Below are positions 24,812-33,973 of a DNA stretch of 64,000 bases, in pieces; position 1 is the stretch's first letter, and every line of letters starts with the position of its first letter. The position numbers and the translations under genes were made by a program. Origin of the DNA: Klebsiella aerogenes KCTC 2190 (GTDB taxonomy: Bacteria; Pseudomonadota; Gammaproteobacteria; Enterobacterales; Enterobacteriaceae); contig NC_015663.1 of assembly GCF_000215745.1 (NCBI RefSeq), forward strand, positions 4,154,001 to 4,218,000. Reading direction: 5' to 3'. The notes under the pieces are model-generated. The model saw nothing but the letters and a program-made list of their open reading frames with translations. It was not told where the DNA came from and made no database searches.

Positions 24812-24901
24812 GCAACCGAGGGGTGTCCCGTGAGGGCTGAGATGGCGTAAAAGCCGAACCCTTTGAACCTGATCTGGGTCATGCCAGCGAAGGGACGGGT
24901 C
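24812..24901 (+). ncRNA. TPP riboswitch (THI element)
   Basis: The conserved core is present: GAGGGGTGTCCC, then GGGCTGAGATGGC, then GAACCTGATCTGGGTCATGC and CAGCGAAGGGACG. This is the thi-box structure that binds thiamine pyrophosphate and lowers expression downstream. It lies about 80 bp before tenA, so the whole tenA-thiZXY operon should be shut down when TPP is plentiful. Confidence 0.95.
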
Positions 24902-24978
24902 GGCATGTTCGCCAGTTTTCAGTTTTGCCTGTTCACACTTCTGCACGCCCGGATCTCCCCCTATTTTCAGGAGGTCCC

Positions 24979-25674
24979 ATGATGATTCCCGCTTTTACCC
25001 AAGGTCTTTACGGTCGACTGCGCGAGCAGGCCGGTGGCGAATGGCAACGCTACGTGTCGCACCCTTTCCTCCAGCAATTAGCCGCGGGTACGCTGCCGCA
25101 GGCAGCCTTTCGGCGCTATCTGACCCAGGATTATCTTTTCCTAATCCATTTCGCCCGCAGCTATGCCCTGCTGGTCAGCAAACTTCGCACGTTGCCGGAG
25201 ATGCGCGCCGCCGCCGCCTCGATGAATGCCATCCTTGCTGAGCTACCGCTACATGTAGGCTATTGCGAGCAATGGGGGTTGAGTGAAGACGCTATGGCCC
25301 TGCAAAGCGAAGCGATGGAAACCATCAACTACACCCGCTACGTACTGGATATCGGCCACTCCGGCGACGCGTTGGATCTACTGGCGGCGCTGCTGCCCTG
25401 CGTCGCGGGCTATGCGGAGATCGGGCTTGGTCTGCTGCACAACCCACAAACCAACTTGCACGATAACCCCTACGCGCCGTGGATCCGCAATTACGGCGAC
25501 GAGAGCTATCTTCAAGGCGTCAACGCGGCGATCGACCTGCTGGAAACGCTCTGGCAACAGCGCGGCGCGGAATCCCGGTTAGCCGGACTGAGCGACATAT
25601 TCACTACCGCTACCCGGCTGGAAGGTAATTTCTGGCAGATGGGACTGAACGCCGCCGGGCAGGACCAGGGGTGA
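24979..25674 (+). CDS. tenA: TenA, aminopyrimidine aminohydrolase (thiaminase II), thiamine salvage
   Basis: The product has 231 residues from the ATG at 24979, preceded by CAGGAGGTCCC. Family features are SHPFLQQLAAGTLP, FRRYLTQDYLFLIHFAR, the catalytic-type Cys141 in ALLPCVAGYAEIG, and the late Glu in TRLEGNFWQMG. TenA_C-type enzymes hydrolyse 4-amino-5-aminomethyl-2-methylpyrimidine to HMP, recycling degraded thiamine. Its stop overlaps the next start as ATGA. Location under a TPP riboswitch and beside a ThiXYZ importer supports the role. Confidence 0.95.
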   Translation: MMIPAFTQGLYGRLREQAGGEWQRYVSHPFLQQLAAGTLPQAAFRRYLTQDYLFLIHFARSYALLVSKLRTLPEMRAAAASMNAILAELPLHVGYCEQWGLSEDAMALQSEAMETINYTRYVLDIGHSGDALDLLAALLPCVAGYAEIGLGLLHNPQTNLHDNPYAPWIRNYGDESYLQGVNAAIDLLETLWQQRGAESRLAGLSDIFTTATRLEGNFWQMGLNAAGQDQG

Positions 25675-26396
25675 TGGCGCCAGGTATTCACATTCGCGAT
25701 TTATGTCTGCGCTTTGGCTCGCGGGAGATCTTTCACGATCTCTCTTTCGATATTGCCGCCGGGCAATGGGTATCGCTGCTGGGGGCCAGCGGCGCGGGCA
25801 AAACCAGCCTGTTGCGTATTATCGCCGGGCTGGCGGCGCCAACCCGCGGAACCGTCGTCGCCAGCGATGGCCTTCCTGTTACCACGCGACTGGCGTGGAT
25901 GGGGCAAAAAGATCTGCTCTATCCGTGGCTTAACGTGCGGGAAAATGTCGCCCTCGGCGCCAGGCTGCGCGGTGAGAAGGCCGATAACACGCGGGTAAAC
26001 GAGCTTCTTGAGCTGGTCGGGCTCGCCTCCTGCGCTGATGAACGCCCGGCCGCGCTGTCCGGTGGGATGCGCCAGCGCGCGGCGTTGGCACGCACCCTCT
26101 ATGAGGATCGCCCCATTGTGCTGATGGATGAACCGTTTTCCGCCCTCGATACGCTTACCCGAACGCGGATACAGACCCTCGCCGCGCGCTTGCTCACCGG
26201 GCGTACCGTAGTGCTCATTACCCACGACCCGATGGAAGCCTGCCGCCTCAGCCATCGGCTGCTGGTGCTTTCGCCGACGGGCAGGATTGATGATAGTCAT
26301 CATTTAAGCGGAATCCCGCCTCGCGCCCCGGATGATCCCGCGCTGCTGGCAAGCCAGGCGCAGCTGCTGCAGCAATTGATGAGGGCGAACGGATGA
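25674..26396 (+). CDS. thiZ: ThiZ, ABC transporter ATPase for thiamine pyrimidine precursor
   Basis: The product has 240 residues. Walker A is GASGAGKT (about 37-44), the Q-loop lies around WMGQKDLLYPW, the signature is LSGGMRQRAALART, Walker B is PIVLMDEPFSALD, and the switch His lies in LITHDPMEACRL. This is the nitrate/taurine/NMT1-type importer ATPase class. The ATG at 25674 overlaps the tenA stop; a GTG at 25671 is also possible. With ThiX and ThiY it would import formylaminopyrimidine or HMP-like compounds. Confidence 0.92.
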   Translation: MAPGIHIRDLCLRFGSREIFHDLSFDIAAGQWVSLLGASGAGKTSLLRIIAGLAAPTRGTVVASDGLPVTTRLAWMGQKDLLYPWLNVRENVALGARLRGEKADNTRVNELLELVGLASCADERPAALSGGMRQRAALARTLYEDRPIVLMDEPFSALDTLTRTRIQTLAARLLTGRTVVLITHDPMEACRLSHRLLVLSPTGRIDDSHHLSGIPPRAPDDPALLASQAQLLQQLMRANG

Positions 26397-27133
26397 GGGG
26401 CAAGTTACTGCGCGGGTGCAGCGTATTTTGTGGCCTACTGTTGCTCTGGCAGCTGGCGTGCTACAGCGGCATTCCCACTTTTTTGTTGCCTTCTCCGGCG
26501 GCGGTCGCTGAAGCGCTGTGGAATAACCGTAGCTATCTGGCCAGCCATACCCTTATCACCCTGAGCGAAATTCTCAGCGGAATGGCGCTCGGCGTCGCGC
26601 TCGGTATGGTGTTAGCGTTCTGTATGACCATGTCTCCGCGATTACAACGGTGGGTAATGCCGCTGGTACTGACCAGCCAGGCCATTCCGGTATTCGCCCT
26701 CGCCCCGCTGCTGGTGCTGTGGTTTGGTTTTGGTATGAGCGCCAAGGTTATGATGGCGGTGCTGGTTATCTTCTTTCCCGTCACCTCGGCTTTCTTTGAC
26801 GGTCTGCAACGGGTCAATCGCGACTATCTCGATCTGGCCCGCACCATGGGCGCCTCCTTTGGCGCTCAGTTGCGCCATGTTCGACTGATGGCGGCGCTAC
26901 CCGCGCTCGGTTCCGGCCTGCGGATGGCCGCCGCCGTCGCCCCCATTGGCGCGATTATTGGCGAATGGGTCGGCTCCGCCGAGGGGCTCGGCTACGTAAT
27001 GCTGAATGCCAATGCCCGTCTGCAAACCGATATCAGCTTCGCCGCCTTGTTCATTTTAGTGCTGCTGACCATCGCGCTGTGGTTGGCGGTAGACGCCTTT
27101 TTGCACCGGCTGATCAACTGGTCGCCGGAATGA
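26393..27133 (+). CDS. thiX: ThiX, ABC transporter permease for thiamine pyrimidine precursor
   Basis: The product has 246 residues with about six membrane spans (first LLRGCSVFCGLLLLWQLACY). The ATPase-contact loop is seen as DYLDLARTMGASFGAQLRHV and the ALPALGSGLRMAAAVAPIGA segment, typical of SsuC/TauC/ThiX permeases. The ATG overlaps the thiZ stop as ATGA, so the two are coupled. It should form the membrane channel with ThiZ. Confidence 0.92.
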   Translation: MRGKLLRGCSVFCGLLLLWQLACYSGIPTFLLPSPAAVAEALWNNRSYLASHTLITLSEILSGMALGVALGMVLAFCMTMSPRLQRWVMPLVLTSQAIPVFALAPLLVLWFGFGMSAKVMMAVLVIFFPVTSAFFDGLQRVNRDYLDLARTMGASFGAQLRHVRLMAALPALGSGLRMAAAVAPIGAIIGEWVGSAEGLGYVMLNANARLQTDISFAALFILVLLTIALWLAVDAFLHRLINWSPE

Positions 27134-27160
27134 CTTATCAACAGATAATAAGGAAGAGAT

Positions 27161-28090
27161 ATGCGTATACCTCTGTTGGCCGGCCTCACTCTGCTGGTTT
27201 GCGGCCAGGCATCGGCAAATGAAAAGCTGACCCTGGTACTGGACTGGTACATCAACCCGGATCATGCGCCCATTATGGTGGCGGAACAGATTGGCGCCTT
27301 TCGGGATGCCGGGCTGGATGTCAACATCATCCCCCCTTCCGACCCGGCGCTCCCTCCGCGCCTGGTTGCCGCACGCCAGGCGGATTTAGCGATAACCTAT
27401 CAACCGCAGGTTCACTTCTTCGCCGATGAAGGACTGCCGCTGGTTCGCGTCGGGACGCTGATCCACTCGCCGCTGAATACCGTGATTGCGCTGGATCCGC
27501 GCATCAAATCTCCGGCCAATCTACAAGGGAAAAAAGTGGGATACTCGGTGAGCGGTATTGAACAAGCGACGCTGGCCACCATGGCGCAGCACGCCAACAT
27601 CGACCCTAATAGCATTAAACTGATCAACGTTAATTTCCAGCTCACCAGCGCTCTGCTGGCCGGCCAGGTCGATGCTGTTATCGGCGGTTATCGCAATATC
27701 GAAGCGCTGGAACTCAAACTGCAGGGCAAAAGACCGGTGGTCATGAATGTGGAAGACTATGGCGTGCCCGCTTACGACGAACTGGTGATCGTGGCAAACA
27801 AAGCCGAGGTCAACGCCCCTAAAATCAAAAAATTCCTCGACGCATTACAGCAGGGAGTGAGCTATTTGCGCGCGCATCCGCAGCAAACCTGGCAGCGATT
27901 TGCCAAAGCGCATCCGGAACTCAATACCGAACTGAACCAGCAGGCGTGGTTGCAGAGCGTGCCGCTGTTCGCCACCGATCCGGCAGCGTTAGATAAGCCG
28001 CGCTACGACGCGTATGAACAATTTTTATATAACAATAAGTTGGTGAAAAAAGTAACACCTTTAGCAAATTATGCGATCGAACTGCGTTAA
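27161..28090 (+). CDS. thiY: ThiY, periplasmic pyrimidine-binding protein (NMT1/THI5-like)
   Basis: The product has 309 residues with a short signal peptide (PLLAGLTLLVCGQASAN). The mature start LTLVLDWYINPDHAPIMVAE is the NMT1/THI5-type signature, followed by DVNIIPPSDPALPPRLVAA and LAITYQPQVHFFADEG. It would capture formylaminopyrimidine or a related pyrimidine for ThiXZ. The ATG follows AAGGAAGAGAT. A short hairpin follows the gene at 28103-28124. Confidence 0.93.
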   Translation: MRIPLLAGLTLLVCGQASANEKLTLVLDWYINPDHAPIMVAEQIGAFRDAGLDVNIIPPSDPALPPRLVAARQADLAITYQPQVHFFADEGLPLVRVGTLIHSPLNTVIALDPRIKSPANLQGKKVGYSVSGIEQATLATMAQHANIDPNSIKLINVNFQLTSALLAGQVDAVIGGYRNIEALELKLQGKRPVVMNVEDYGVPAYDELVIVANKAEVNAPKIKKFLDALQQGVSYLRAHPQQTWQRFAKAHPELNTELNQQAWLQSVPLFATDPAALDKPRYDAYEQFLYNNKLVKKVTPLANYAIELR

Positions 28091-28397
28091 GTAACCATAA
28101 AACTGACGGAAGTATTTCCGTCAGTCATTCAGCGAAGCGGTAATAAAAATATATAGACTTTCTCACTAATAATTACACTTTCCATGGTTTTAAAAACAAT
28201 CGAAATTTAGTTTTAAAATCAGCCAATTATATTGACATTCCTGTATGTAATAATCGCGTCAAAATAGCGCCTTAAATTAAAGATTGAATGCGGATTTAAA
28301 AAGCCATATATTGTGCGCGCTTTATGAATGCCGATTCAATTTTCTAAACCTTTTTATTCAACCAGAGTTCAAACGTAACGCTGGTTGTGGGAGTGAT
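28091..28397 (+). other. Gap between thiY and dat: hairpin and AT-rich dat upstream region
   Basis: It holds a 9-bp hairpin CTGACGGAA-GTAT-TTCCGTCAG (28103-28124) with no T-run, probably the 3' end of the thi transcript. The rest is AT-rich and presumably carries the dat promoter; TTGACA occurs at 28232-28237 but without a well-spaced -10. No gene seen. Confidence 0.45.
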
Positions 28398-29783
28398 ATG
28401 ATGACGGATAAAGTCCGTATTGATACTTTAAGTGCAGATTTATTGGACGCGAACAACGAAACCTTTTTGGCTCGTCAGGCTGAATTCGAATCGAATGTCA
28501 GGAGTTACCCTCGCAAGTTACCGCTCGCTATCACCAAAGCCGAAGGCGTTTGGCTGACCGATGCGGATAACAAACAGTACCTGGACTGCCTCGCCGGCGC
28601 CGGGACCCTCGCGCTGGGCCATAACCACCCTGAAGTACTGCAGAGCATCCAAAGTGTCATTACCAGCGGCTTGCCGTTACATACCCTCGATCTGACAACA
28701 CCGTTAAAAGATCGCTTCTCTGAATACCTGCTCTCTTGCCTGCCGGGCGAAGGGAAAGAATATTGCCTGCAATTCACCGGTCCTTCCGGCGCTGACGCCG
28801 TCGAAGCCGCGCTGAAACTGGCGAAAAAATACACCGGCCGTACGGCGGTGATCAGCTTCTCCGGCGGTTATCACGGGATGACCCACGGCGCGCTGTCCGT
28901 GACCGGCAATCTGTCGCCAAAAGCGGCGGTCAATGGCATGATGCCGGAAGTCCAGTTTATGCCTTATCCGCACCTTTACCGTTGCCCGCTGGGTATCGGC
29001 GGCGAAGCGGGCGTCAAGGCATTGACCTACTACTTCGAAAACCTGATCAACGACGTGGAAAGCGGCGTTCGCAAACCTGCAGCGGTTATCCTTGAAGCCG
29101 TGCAGGGTGAAGGCGGCGTGAACCCGGCTCCGGTTGAGTGGCTGCAACGCATCCGCAAAGTCACCAAAGAGCACGGCATTCTGCTGATCATCGATGAAGT
29201 TCAGGCAGGCTTTGCCCGTACCGGTAAATTCTTCGCCTTCGAACACGCCGGCATCGAGCCGGACATCATCGTGATGTCGAAAGCCGTTGGCGGCGGTCTG
29301 CCAATGGCGGTTCTGGGCATTAAGAAAGAGTTCGATGCCTGGGAACCTGGCCATCATACCGGTACCTTCCGCGGCAACCAGCTGGCGATGGCCACCGGTC
29401 TGACCACCCTGCGCCATCTGCGTGATAACAAGATTGCCGACAAAGTCGCCGCCCAGGGCGAATGGCTGAAAGGCAAACTGGCGGAAATGCAAAAACGCTA
29501 TCCGGTTATCGGTCACGTACGCGGTCTCGGTCTGATGATCGGTATCGAAATCGTGAAGCCGAACGAGGCGCAGGATCATATGGGCTGCTACCCCGCTGAC
29601 GGCGAACTCTCCGCGCTGCTGCAGAAGAAATGCTTCGAAGCTGGCCTGATCCTGGAACGCGGTGGCCGTCACGGTTGCGTACTGCGTCTGCTGCCGTCCC
29701 TGCTGATTAGCGACGCGGAGCTGGAAGTGTTCCTCGATAAGTTTGAACAGGCCCTGCTGGCCGCCGGCGTAAAACCGGTCTGA
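28398..29783 (+). CDS. dat: Dat, L-2,4-diaminobutyrate:2-oxoglutarate 4-aminotransferase
   Basis: The product has 461 residues from the ATG at 28398 (GGGAGTGAT upstream); the frame is open 38 codons further without a good site. It is a class III PLP aminotransferase: [59 protein letters not shown], and the PLP lysine in [16 protein letters not shown]. It makes 2,4-diaminobutyrate from aspartate semialdehyde. Pairing with ddc nine bases before the next possible start shows the 1,3-diaminopropane route known from Acinetobacter and Klebsiella aerogenes. Confidence 0.95.
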   Translation: MMTDKVRIDTLSADLLDANNETFLARQAEFESNVRSYPRKLPLAITKAEGVWLTDADNKQYLDCLAGAGTLALGHNHPEVLQSIQSVITSGLPLHTLDLTTPLKDRFSEYLLSCLPGEGKEYCLQFTGPSGADAVEAALKLAKKYTGRTAVISFSGGYHGMTHGALSVTGNLSPKAAVNGMMPEVQFMPYPHLYRCPLGIGGEAGVKALTYYFENLINDVESGVRKPAAVILEAVQGEGGVNPAPVEWLQRIRKVTKEHGILLIIDEVQAGFARTGKFFAFEHAGIEPDIIVMSKAVGGGLPMAVLGIKKEFDAWEPGHHTGTFRGNQLAMATGLTTLRHLRDNKIADKVAAQGEWLKGKLAEMQKRYPVIGHVRGLGLMIGIEIVKPNEAQDHMGCYPADGELSALLQKKCFEAGLILERGGRHGCVLRLLPSLLISDAELEVFLDKFEQALLAAGVKPV

Positions 29784-29801
29784 GTGGAGTAAGTGACCGC
29801 A

Positions 29802-31274
29802 ATGTCCAAATTGAATCCGATTCTGGCTGGGTCCGCGGCAAGCATTGACGCTTACCAGCAGGTCATTTCCCAGGCCAGCCAGGCGGTTGCGCAGTGGCTG
29901 CAACAACCTGAAATGTATCAGGGGAAAAGCGTTGATGAACTCCGTGAGCGCATCACCCTTGATTTTAACGAACAGGGTCTGGGCAACCAGGCGGCGATTG
30001 AACGTGCGATCGAGTACTTCCTGAAAGACAGCCTGTCGGTGCACCATCCGCAGTGCGTGGCGCACCTGCACTGCCCAAGCCTGGTTATCAGCCAGGCGGC
30101 GGAAGTGCTGATCAACGCCACCAACCAGAGCATGGACTCCTGGGATCAGAGCCCTTCAGCCACCATCATTGAGATGAAGCTGATCGAGTGGTTACGTGCG
30201 CAGGTCGGTTATCCGGCTGGCGATGCCGGCGTCTTCACCAGCGGCGGCACCCAGAGCAATCTGATGGGCCTGATGCTGGCACGCGACGCCTTCTTCGCTC
30301 GTCAGGGGCATTCCATCCAACAGGATGGTATTCCGGGCGACATTCGTCAGTACAAAGTGCTGTGCTCGGAAAACGCCCACTTCTCGGTGCAGAAGAACAT
30401 GGCGCTGATGGGGCTTGGCTACCGCTCGGTCACGCTGGTGAAAACCGATGAATTCGCCCGTATGGACGTCACCGACCTGAAGGCCAAGATTGCGCAAGCG
30501 CAGGCCAACGGCGAGCAGATCATGGCCATCGTCGCCACCGCTGGTACCACCGACGCGGGCGCGATTGACCCGCTGCGTGATATCGCCGGTATCGCGGCGG
30601 AGCACCAGATCTGGCTGCACGTTGATGCCGCGTGGGGCGGCGCGCTGCTGCTCTCCGAGCAGTATCGCGATTACCTCGATGGCCTGGAGTTAGTGGATTC
30701 AGTTACCCTGGACTTCCATAAGCAGTTCTTCCAGACCATTAGCTGCGGCGCCTTCCTGCTGAAAGATGCTCGCCACTACGAGCTGATGCGCTATCAGGCG
30801 GCCTATCTGAACTCCGAGTTTGATGAAGAACACGGCGTTCCGAACCTGGTCTCCAAATCGCTGCAGACCACCCGCCGCTTCGACGCGCTGAAGCTGTGGA
30901 TGGGGCTTGAGGCACTGGGCAAGAAACAATACGCTTCAATCATCGATCATGGCGTGACGATGGCGAAAAACGTCGCGGAATTTGTGAAATCTCAGCCAAC
31001 GCTGGAGCTGGTCATGCAGCCGCAGCTGGCAAGCGTGCTGTTCCGCTCACGTCCGGCGCAAATGGCTGGTAGTGATAGCGCCGCGATCGCCCTGCTCAAC
31101 CAGCGCGTGGGCGACGCCCTGCTGGAATCCGGCCGCGCCAACGTCGGCGTGACCGAGCATAACGGCGTAACCTGCCTGAAGCTGACGCTGCTCAACCCGG
31201 TGGTGACGCTGGACGATGTGAAGGTCTTGCTGAGCCTCGTTGAACGCACCGCCCAGGAACTGCTGGCGAAATAA
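29802..31274 (+). CDS. ddc: Ddc, L-2,4-diaminobutyrate decarboxylase
   Basis: The product has 490 residues from the ATG at 29802; a GTG at 29793 is an alternative, and GGAGTAA lies upstream of both. It is a group II PLP decarboxylase: GVFTSGGTQSNLMGLMLARD, CSENAHFSVQKNMALMG, LHVDAAWGGALLLSE, and the PLP lysine in VTLDFHKQFFQTISCGAF. It converts diaminobutyrate to 1,3-diaminopropane, a polyamine precursor. Operon with dat; a strong terminator follows. Confidence 0.95.
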   Translation: MSKLNPILAGSAASIDAYQQVISQASQAVAQWLQQPEMYQGKSVDELRERITLDFNEQGLGNQAAIERAIEYFLKDSLSVHHPQCVAHLHCPSLVISQAAEVLINATNQSMDSWDQSPSATIIEMKLIEWLRAQVGYPAGDAGVFTSGGTQSNLMGLMLARDAFFARQGHSIQQDGIPGDIRQYKVLCSENAHFSVQKNMALMGLGYRSVTLVKTDEFARMDVTDLKAKIAQAQANGEQIMAIVATAGTTDAGAIDPLRDIAGIAAEHQIWLHVDAAWGGALLLSEQYRDYLDGLELVDSVTLDFHKQFFQTISCGAFLLKDARHYELMRYQAAYLNSEFDEEHGVPNLVSKSLQTTRRFDALKLWMGLEALGKKQYASIIDHGVTMAKNVAEFVKSQPTLELVMQPQLASVLFRSRPAQMAGSDSAAIALLNQRVGDALLESGRANVGVTEHNGVTCLKLTLLNPVVTLDDVKVLLSLVERTAQELLAK

Positions 31275-31301
31275 GACACTGCCGATTAGCAAGTGTCCTG
31301 C

Positions 31302-31333
31302 AAAGCCGATAACTGCTGTTATCGGCTTTTTTA
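31302..31333 (+). terminator. Rho-independent terminator of dat-ddc
   Basis: AAAGCCGATAAC and GTTATCGGCTTT pair perfectly over 12 bp around TGCT (31302-31329), followed by TTTTATTT. It lies 27 bp past the ddc stop. Confidence 0.95.
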
Positions 31334-31341
31334 TTTCCCTC

Positions 31342-32532
31342 TCACGTCCGCGCTTCGCGCAGCAGTTGTTGGATCACCTGCTCCTGACGGGCATAATCGC
31401 CTTCGCCAAAGGCGGTATAACGCAGTTGCCCCCGCGCGTCGAAGAAATAATGCGCCGGCCAGTACTGATTACCAAACGCATTCCAGATGGCGTAGTTGTT
31501 ATCTGCGACAACCGGATAGTTTAGCTGCCGCTGGCTGACCGCTTCACGAAGCTGCGGCAACGACCGTTCCCACGGATATTCCGGCGTATGTACGCCAATC
31601 ACCACCAGCCCCGCATCGCGATACTTATTGGCCCACGTCCGTACATAAGGCAGCGTATGCTGACAGTTGATGCAATCGCGGGTCCAAAAATCAATCAGCA
31701 CCACCTTGCCCTTTAACGCCGCATTGGTAAGGGGCGGGCTATTAATCCATGCGGTGCCGCCTTGCAATTCCGGCATAGCGCTGGTTGGCCGCGGCGCAAC
31801 GATCGGCTCCAGCCGAACCCGTTGTTGATCCTGGGGCATAAACGCGCTGAGCCGCTGCTCCAGACGATGGGTTAAACCGCTGGCGCCCTGCAGATAACGA
31901 TCGCTACCGCTGGCGATTAATGCCACTGCGGCCAACATTGCCACGCCAGCCAGTTGGCGTAACCGCCCACTTATCGCCTGACCACCGCGCAAACGGGAAA
32001 TCAGCCGCGCGCCGAACCACCCCAATAGCAGCAACATCAGCGCGCATCCGCTGGCATAGGAAAGCAGCAAGATGCCGGTAGTCACTGTATTTCCTTGCAA
32101 CAACGCCAGGCTAAATATCGCCCCCAGCACCGGTCCCGCGCACGGCGCCCAAAGTAGTCCAATCGCCAGTCCGGCGAATACTGAAGCGAGCCCACTGCCA
32201 TAACGATAGCTCTGTTGGTTAAGTTGATTACCCAACGCAACCGCTGGCGATCCGAGCCAGCCTGCAACGCCTGTTGACAGTAAACTGATAGCCACAACGA
32301 CCAAAAAGCCCAGCGCCAGCCAACGCCCGACGATAGTCAGATTGACTAACCATCCCCCTGCCGCCGTGGCCAGCAGCGATACAGCGGTAAACATTAACCC
32401 CATACCGAACAACAACAGGATGAGTTGCCCCTTACGCCCGCTTACGCTGGCAAACACCAGCGGGATCACCGGTAAGGTGCAGGGGCTGAGCAGTGTCAAC
32501 ATACCGGCCAAAAATGCAATCACAACAGCCAT
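31342..32532 (-). CDS. DipZ-like CcdA-thioredoxin fusion, membrane thiol-redox protein
   Basis: The product has 396 residues from the ATG at 32532, chosen for GGAGA at ideal spacing; another ATG lies two codons earlier. The N-terminal 230 residues form a CcdA-type transporter of electrons with two cysteines in TLLSPCTLPVIPLVF and LLWAPCAGPVLGA. The C-terminal periplasmic domain is TlpA-like with the CxxC motif in DFWTRDCINCQHTLPYV and HTPEYPWERSLPQL. It should pass reducing power from the cytoplasm to periplasmic targets. It is last in a leftward group after a response regulator and sensor kinase, so it is a likely output of that system. Confidence 0.88.
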   Translation of the reverse strand: MAVVIAFLAGMLTLLSPCTLPVIPLVFASVSGRKGQLILLLFGMGLMFTAVSLLATAAGGWLVNLTIVGRWLALGFLVVVAISLLSTGVAGWLGSPAVALGNQLNQQSYRYGSGLASVFAGLAIGLLWAPCAGPVLGAIFSLALLQGNTVTTGILLLSYASGCALMLLLLGWFGARLISRLRGGQAISGRLRQLAGVAMLAAVALIASGSDRYLQGASGLTHRLEQRLSAFMPQDQQRVRLEPIVAPRPTSAMPELQGGTAWINSPPLTNAALKGKVVLIDFWTRDCINCQHTLPYVRTWANKYRDAGLVVIGVHTPEYPWERSLPQLREAVSQRQLNYPVVADNNYAIWNAFGNQYWPAHYFFDARGQLRYTAFGEGDYARQEQVIQQLLREART

Positions 32533-32549
32533 GATCATTCTCCTTTGCA

Positions 32550-32570
32550 ACGTTGCCGAAGTGGCAACGT
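32550..32570. promoter_or_regulatory. Inverted repeat just upstream of the DipZ-like gene
   Basis: ACGTTGCC (32550-32557) and GGCAACGT (32563-32570) form a perfect 8-5-8 inverted repeat 18 bp upstream of the start codon. It could be an operator for the adjacent response regulator or an mRNA hairpin near the ribosome site. Confidence 0.4.
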
Positions 32571-32620
32571 CAGCATTACAACAGGCGACTGTATGGCGGA
32601 TATGTCCGTGAAACGGCGGT

Positions 32621-33973
32621 TTAGTATATGGATTTATCTGCAGTTGGAATGGATACAGAAGGATACAAAACGGCGGCATTGAGACGTACCCGCGCCTCAA
32701 GACCGCCCTGTTGCAGATTATGCAGGGTCAAACTTCCCTGCATCTGCCCGGCGAGCTGGGCGGCGATTGCCAGCCCCAAACCGGTACCGCCGGTATCGCG
32801 ATTACGTGACTGCTCGAGGCGATAGAACGGCTGCAGTACGGCGGTGAGCTCTCCTTCCGGGATGCCGGGGCCGTCATCAACAACGTGAATGATAACATCG
32901 CCATTCGGCGGGTAACTCAGGCTGATTTCCACCTTTTCGGCGTATTTCAGCCCATTATCGATTAAGTTACTCATGATCCGCCGCAGCGCCTGCGGCTGAA
33001 GCGTCATGACGTCCGCCTCTTTACCGGCACGAAAACTGACCGCTTTACCGATATCGGCATAATCACAGGCGATGCTATCCAGTAACGCATTGAGACTCAT
33101 CCGCTGCGGCGCTTCTGCCAGCGGTTCGGCCGATCGTGCCAGCGCGATGCCTTCGCGAACCAGTCGGGTCATGCTATCGAGATCCTGTAACAGCTTATCG
33201 CGGAGTGCCGGTTGGTCGGCCATCTCGACTCTTAGCTTCATACGGGTAATCGGCGTCTGCAAATCGTGGGAGATCGCCGCCAGGATCCGCGCGCGCTCCT
33301 GCAAATGGTCCTGTATTCGCTTTTGCATCGCGTTGAAGGCGCGCGCCGCGCGCTGCACCTCTTGTGGTCCCTTCTCGGCCAGCGGCCCTGTAGCCGGAGT
33401 AGCCGGTTGCAGCGTATCAATGGCGCGGGTAAAGCGGGTCATCGGCGCGACCACCTGGCGGACGGCGTACCAAGCGCAAAATAGCAGTAACAGAAACTGC
33501 GCGACCAGCACCAGCGGTAGCCAACGTGCGATGGCCGGCAGCTTTGGCCACAGGTCAATGCTTAGCGGCGCGCCGTCGCGCAGGGTCACGTGGGCCTGAA
33601 TATGTTCGCGCGGTCCAGGGACGGCGATAATACTCACAGGATAGCGACCGCTCAGGGCTTCCTGTAACGAGCGTACCGCATCGCGGGTACGCCAGCTGGT
33701 GGGATAATCGCCAGTTTGTCCGGCTGAAAGCTGATAGCGGTAGTTACCGCGCGCCAGACGCGCCAACCAATGCGGCCGTTCTTGCGCAGGAAGACGATCA
33801 AGGATAGCCACGCTTGTGGCGACATCGTATTCAAGGTTGCCCAGCATGACGCTACGGGCACTGCTCATGCGCTCGTAGAGCAGAAGCGATAGCGTCAGGG
33901 CATTAGCGAGCAGCAGAGCGAGAAAAATCATTATCATTAAGCGCGACTGCAATGACGCCGGCCACACTTTCAT
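32621..33973 (-). CDS. Sensor histidine kinase of a two-component system
   Basis: The product has 450 residues. Two membrane spans (about residues 12-33 and 152-170) enclose a periplasmic sensor region of about 115 residues; a HAMP-like linker follows. The H-box is AAISHDLQTPITRMKLRVE with His236, the N-box NLIDNGLKYAE, and the G-boxes DDGPGIPEGE and GGTGLGLAIA. The C-terminal tail after the ATPase domain (VLYPSVSIPTADKSIY) is longer than needed. Its ATG overlaps the regulator stop by 1 bp. The signal is unknown; the redox protein downstream hints at envelope redox stress. Confidence 0.93.
   Translation of the reverse strand: MKVWPASLQSRLMIMIFLALLLANALTLSLLLYERMSSARSVMLGNLEYDVATSVAILDRLPAQERPHWLARLARGNYRYQLSAGQTGDYPTSWRTRDAVRSLQEALSGRYPVSIIAVPGPREHIQAHVTLRDGAPLSIDLWPKLPAIARWLPLVLVAQFLLLLFCAWYAVRQVVAPMTRFTRAIDTLQPATPATGPLAEKGPQEVQRAARAFNAMQKRIQDHLQERARILAAISHDLQTPITRMKLRVEMADQPALRDKLLQDLDSMTRLVREGIALARSAEPLAEAPQRMSLNALLDSIACDYADIGKAVSFRAGKEADVMTLQPQALRRIMSNLIDNGLKYAEKVEISLSYPPNGDVIIHVVDDGPGIPEGELTAVLQPFYRLEQSRNRDTGGTGLGLAIAAQLAGQMQGSLTLHNLQQGGLEARVRLNAAVLYPSVSIPTADKSIY

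Noticed and set aside
28704..30071. Open frame of 455 codons on the minus strand
   Set aside because: Antisense to dat and the start of ddc; GC-rich third positions create long shadow frames here.
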